From Mycobacterium sp. OTB74 (GTDB lineage Bacteria; Actinomycetota; Actinomycetes; Mycobacteriales; Mycobacteriaceae), in NCBI RefSeq assembly GCF_029892685.1, contig NZ_JARXVD010000011.1, positions 124,001-188,000 of the forward strand: a DNA stretch of 64,000 bases, written 5' to 3'. Under the pieces are notes generated by a model. That model worked only from the letters and a program-made list of their open reading frames with translations, made no database searches and was not told the DNA's origin. Every line of letters begins with the position of its first letter. Position 1 is the stretch's first letter. Below, one piece after another: positions 63,950 to 64,000 of the stretch. Made by a program: the position numbers and the translations under genes.

Positions 63950-64000
63950 ATGCGATACCCGGCTGCCGAACAACTGCTGGACGAAGCCGTAGCCGAAGCC
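63950..64000 (+). CDS. start of a gene that leaves the window (possible sulfotransferase)
   Basis: 17 codons from ATG 63950: MRYPAAEQLLDEAVAEA. The motif LLDEAxAEA near the N-terminus is common in mycobacterial sulfotransferase-like proteins, but the fragment is too short for a firm call. Close spacing to the epimerase indicates an operon. Confidence 0.45.
   Translation, partial: MRYPAAEQLLDEAVAEA

Overview
The window looks like a chromosomal segment of a mycobacterium, most likely an environmental, fast-growing type (Mycolicibacterium-like). Coding DNA is GC-rich with many GTG starts. Family-level markers are a PE-PPE-domain relic, a GjpA-type secreted protein, an MCE-like relic, a wax ester synthase/diacylglycerol acyltransferase next to a DosR-like box, an NDMA-type alcohol dehydrogenase, a DUF1918 protein, a tandem universal stress protein and five TetR regulators. 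Species identity is inference. No rRNA, tRNA or CRISPR was found.

Layout. 0-13 kb: the tail of an unknown gene, a cold-shock protein, a broken PE-PPE hydrolase, a dienelactone hydrolase, a GjpA-like protein, a TetR/FAD-oxygenase pair, a DUF417 membrane protein, ThrE, a DUF5996 protein, an MCE-like relic and two alpha/beta hydrolases. 13.3-20.8 kb: a minus-strand operon, tightly coupled in its second half, which is the most unusual part of the window. It encodes a 5-TM protein, a TetR regulator, a 34-residue Trp-rich membrane peptide, a NorD-like VWA protein, a NorQ/CbbQ-like AAA+ ATPase, a 43-residue membrane peptide, a second 5-TM paralogue, a one-TM protein, a cytochrome P450 and a DapB-like dehydrogenase. 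A partial duplication (second DapB-like and TetR genes, palindromic operators) follows at 21-23 kb. NorQ/NorD-type pairs normally mature metal enzymes, so the operon may assemble an undescribed membrane metalloenzyme that works with the P450.

23-31 kb: an intact arylsulfatase lipoprotein, a Rieske oxygenase with a divergent TetR gene, a second sulfatase killed by two in-frame stops, and a frameshifted ICMT-type methyltransferase. 31-40 kb: an oxidative set with TetR/P450 and paired operators, a flavin monooxygenase, an SDR, a Baeyer-Villiger-type monooxygenase and an NDMA-type alcohol dehydrogenase. A shared operator-like motif links the SDR and the alcohol dehydrogenase and resembles the site at the Rieske/TetR pair. 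40-46.7 kb: a Cys-rich MarR regulator, a beta-carbonic anhydrase and a dormancy-type group (DUF1918, universal stress protein, wax ester synthase, hydrolase). 46.8-53 kb: small proteins, an NDH-2-like flavoprotein, and a LuxE/LuxC-like pair resembling the EhpF/EhpG carboxylate reductases.

53-60 kb is accessory DNA: dispersed repeats with a three-way-junction fold, a chagasin-like lipoprotein relic, a DUF4157 (eCIS-core) protein with a possible cysteine-peptidase tail, an IS3 orfA relic and a 57-residue Cys-rich protein between two copies of another repeat. 60-64 kb returns to catabolism: SDR, VOC protein, TesB thioesterase, a truncated SDR, a NAD epimerase and the start of a possible sulfotransferase gene.
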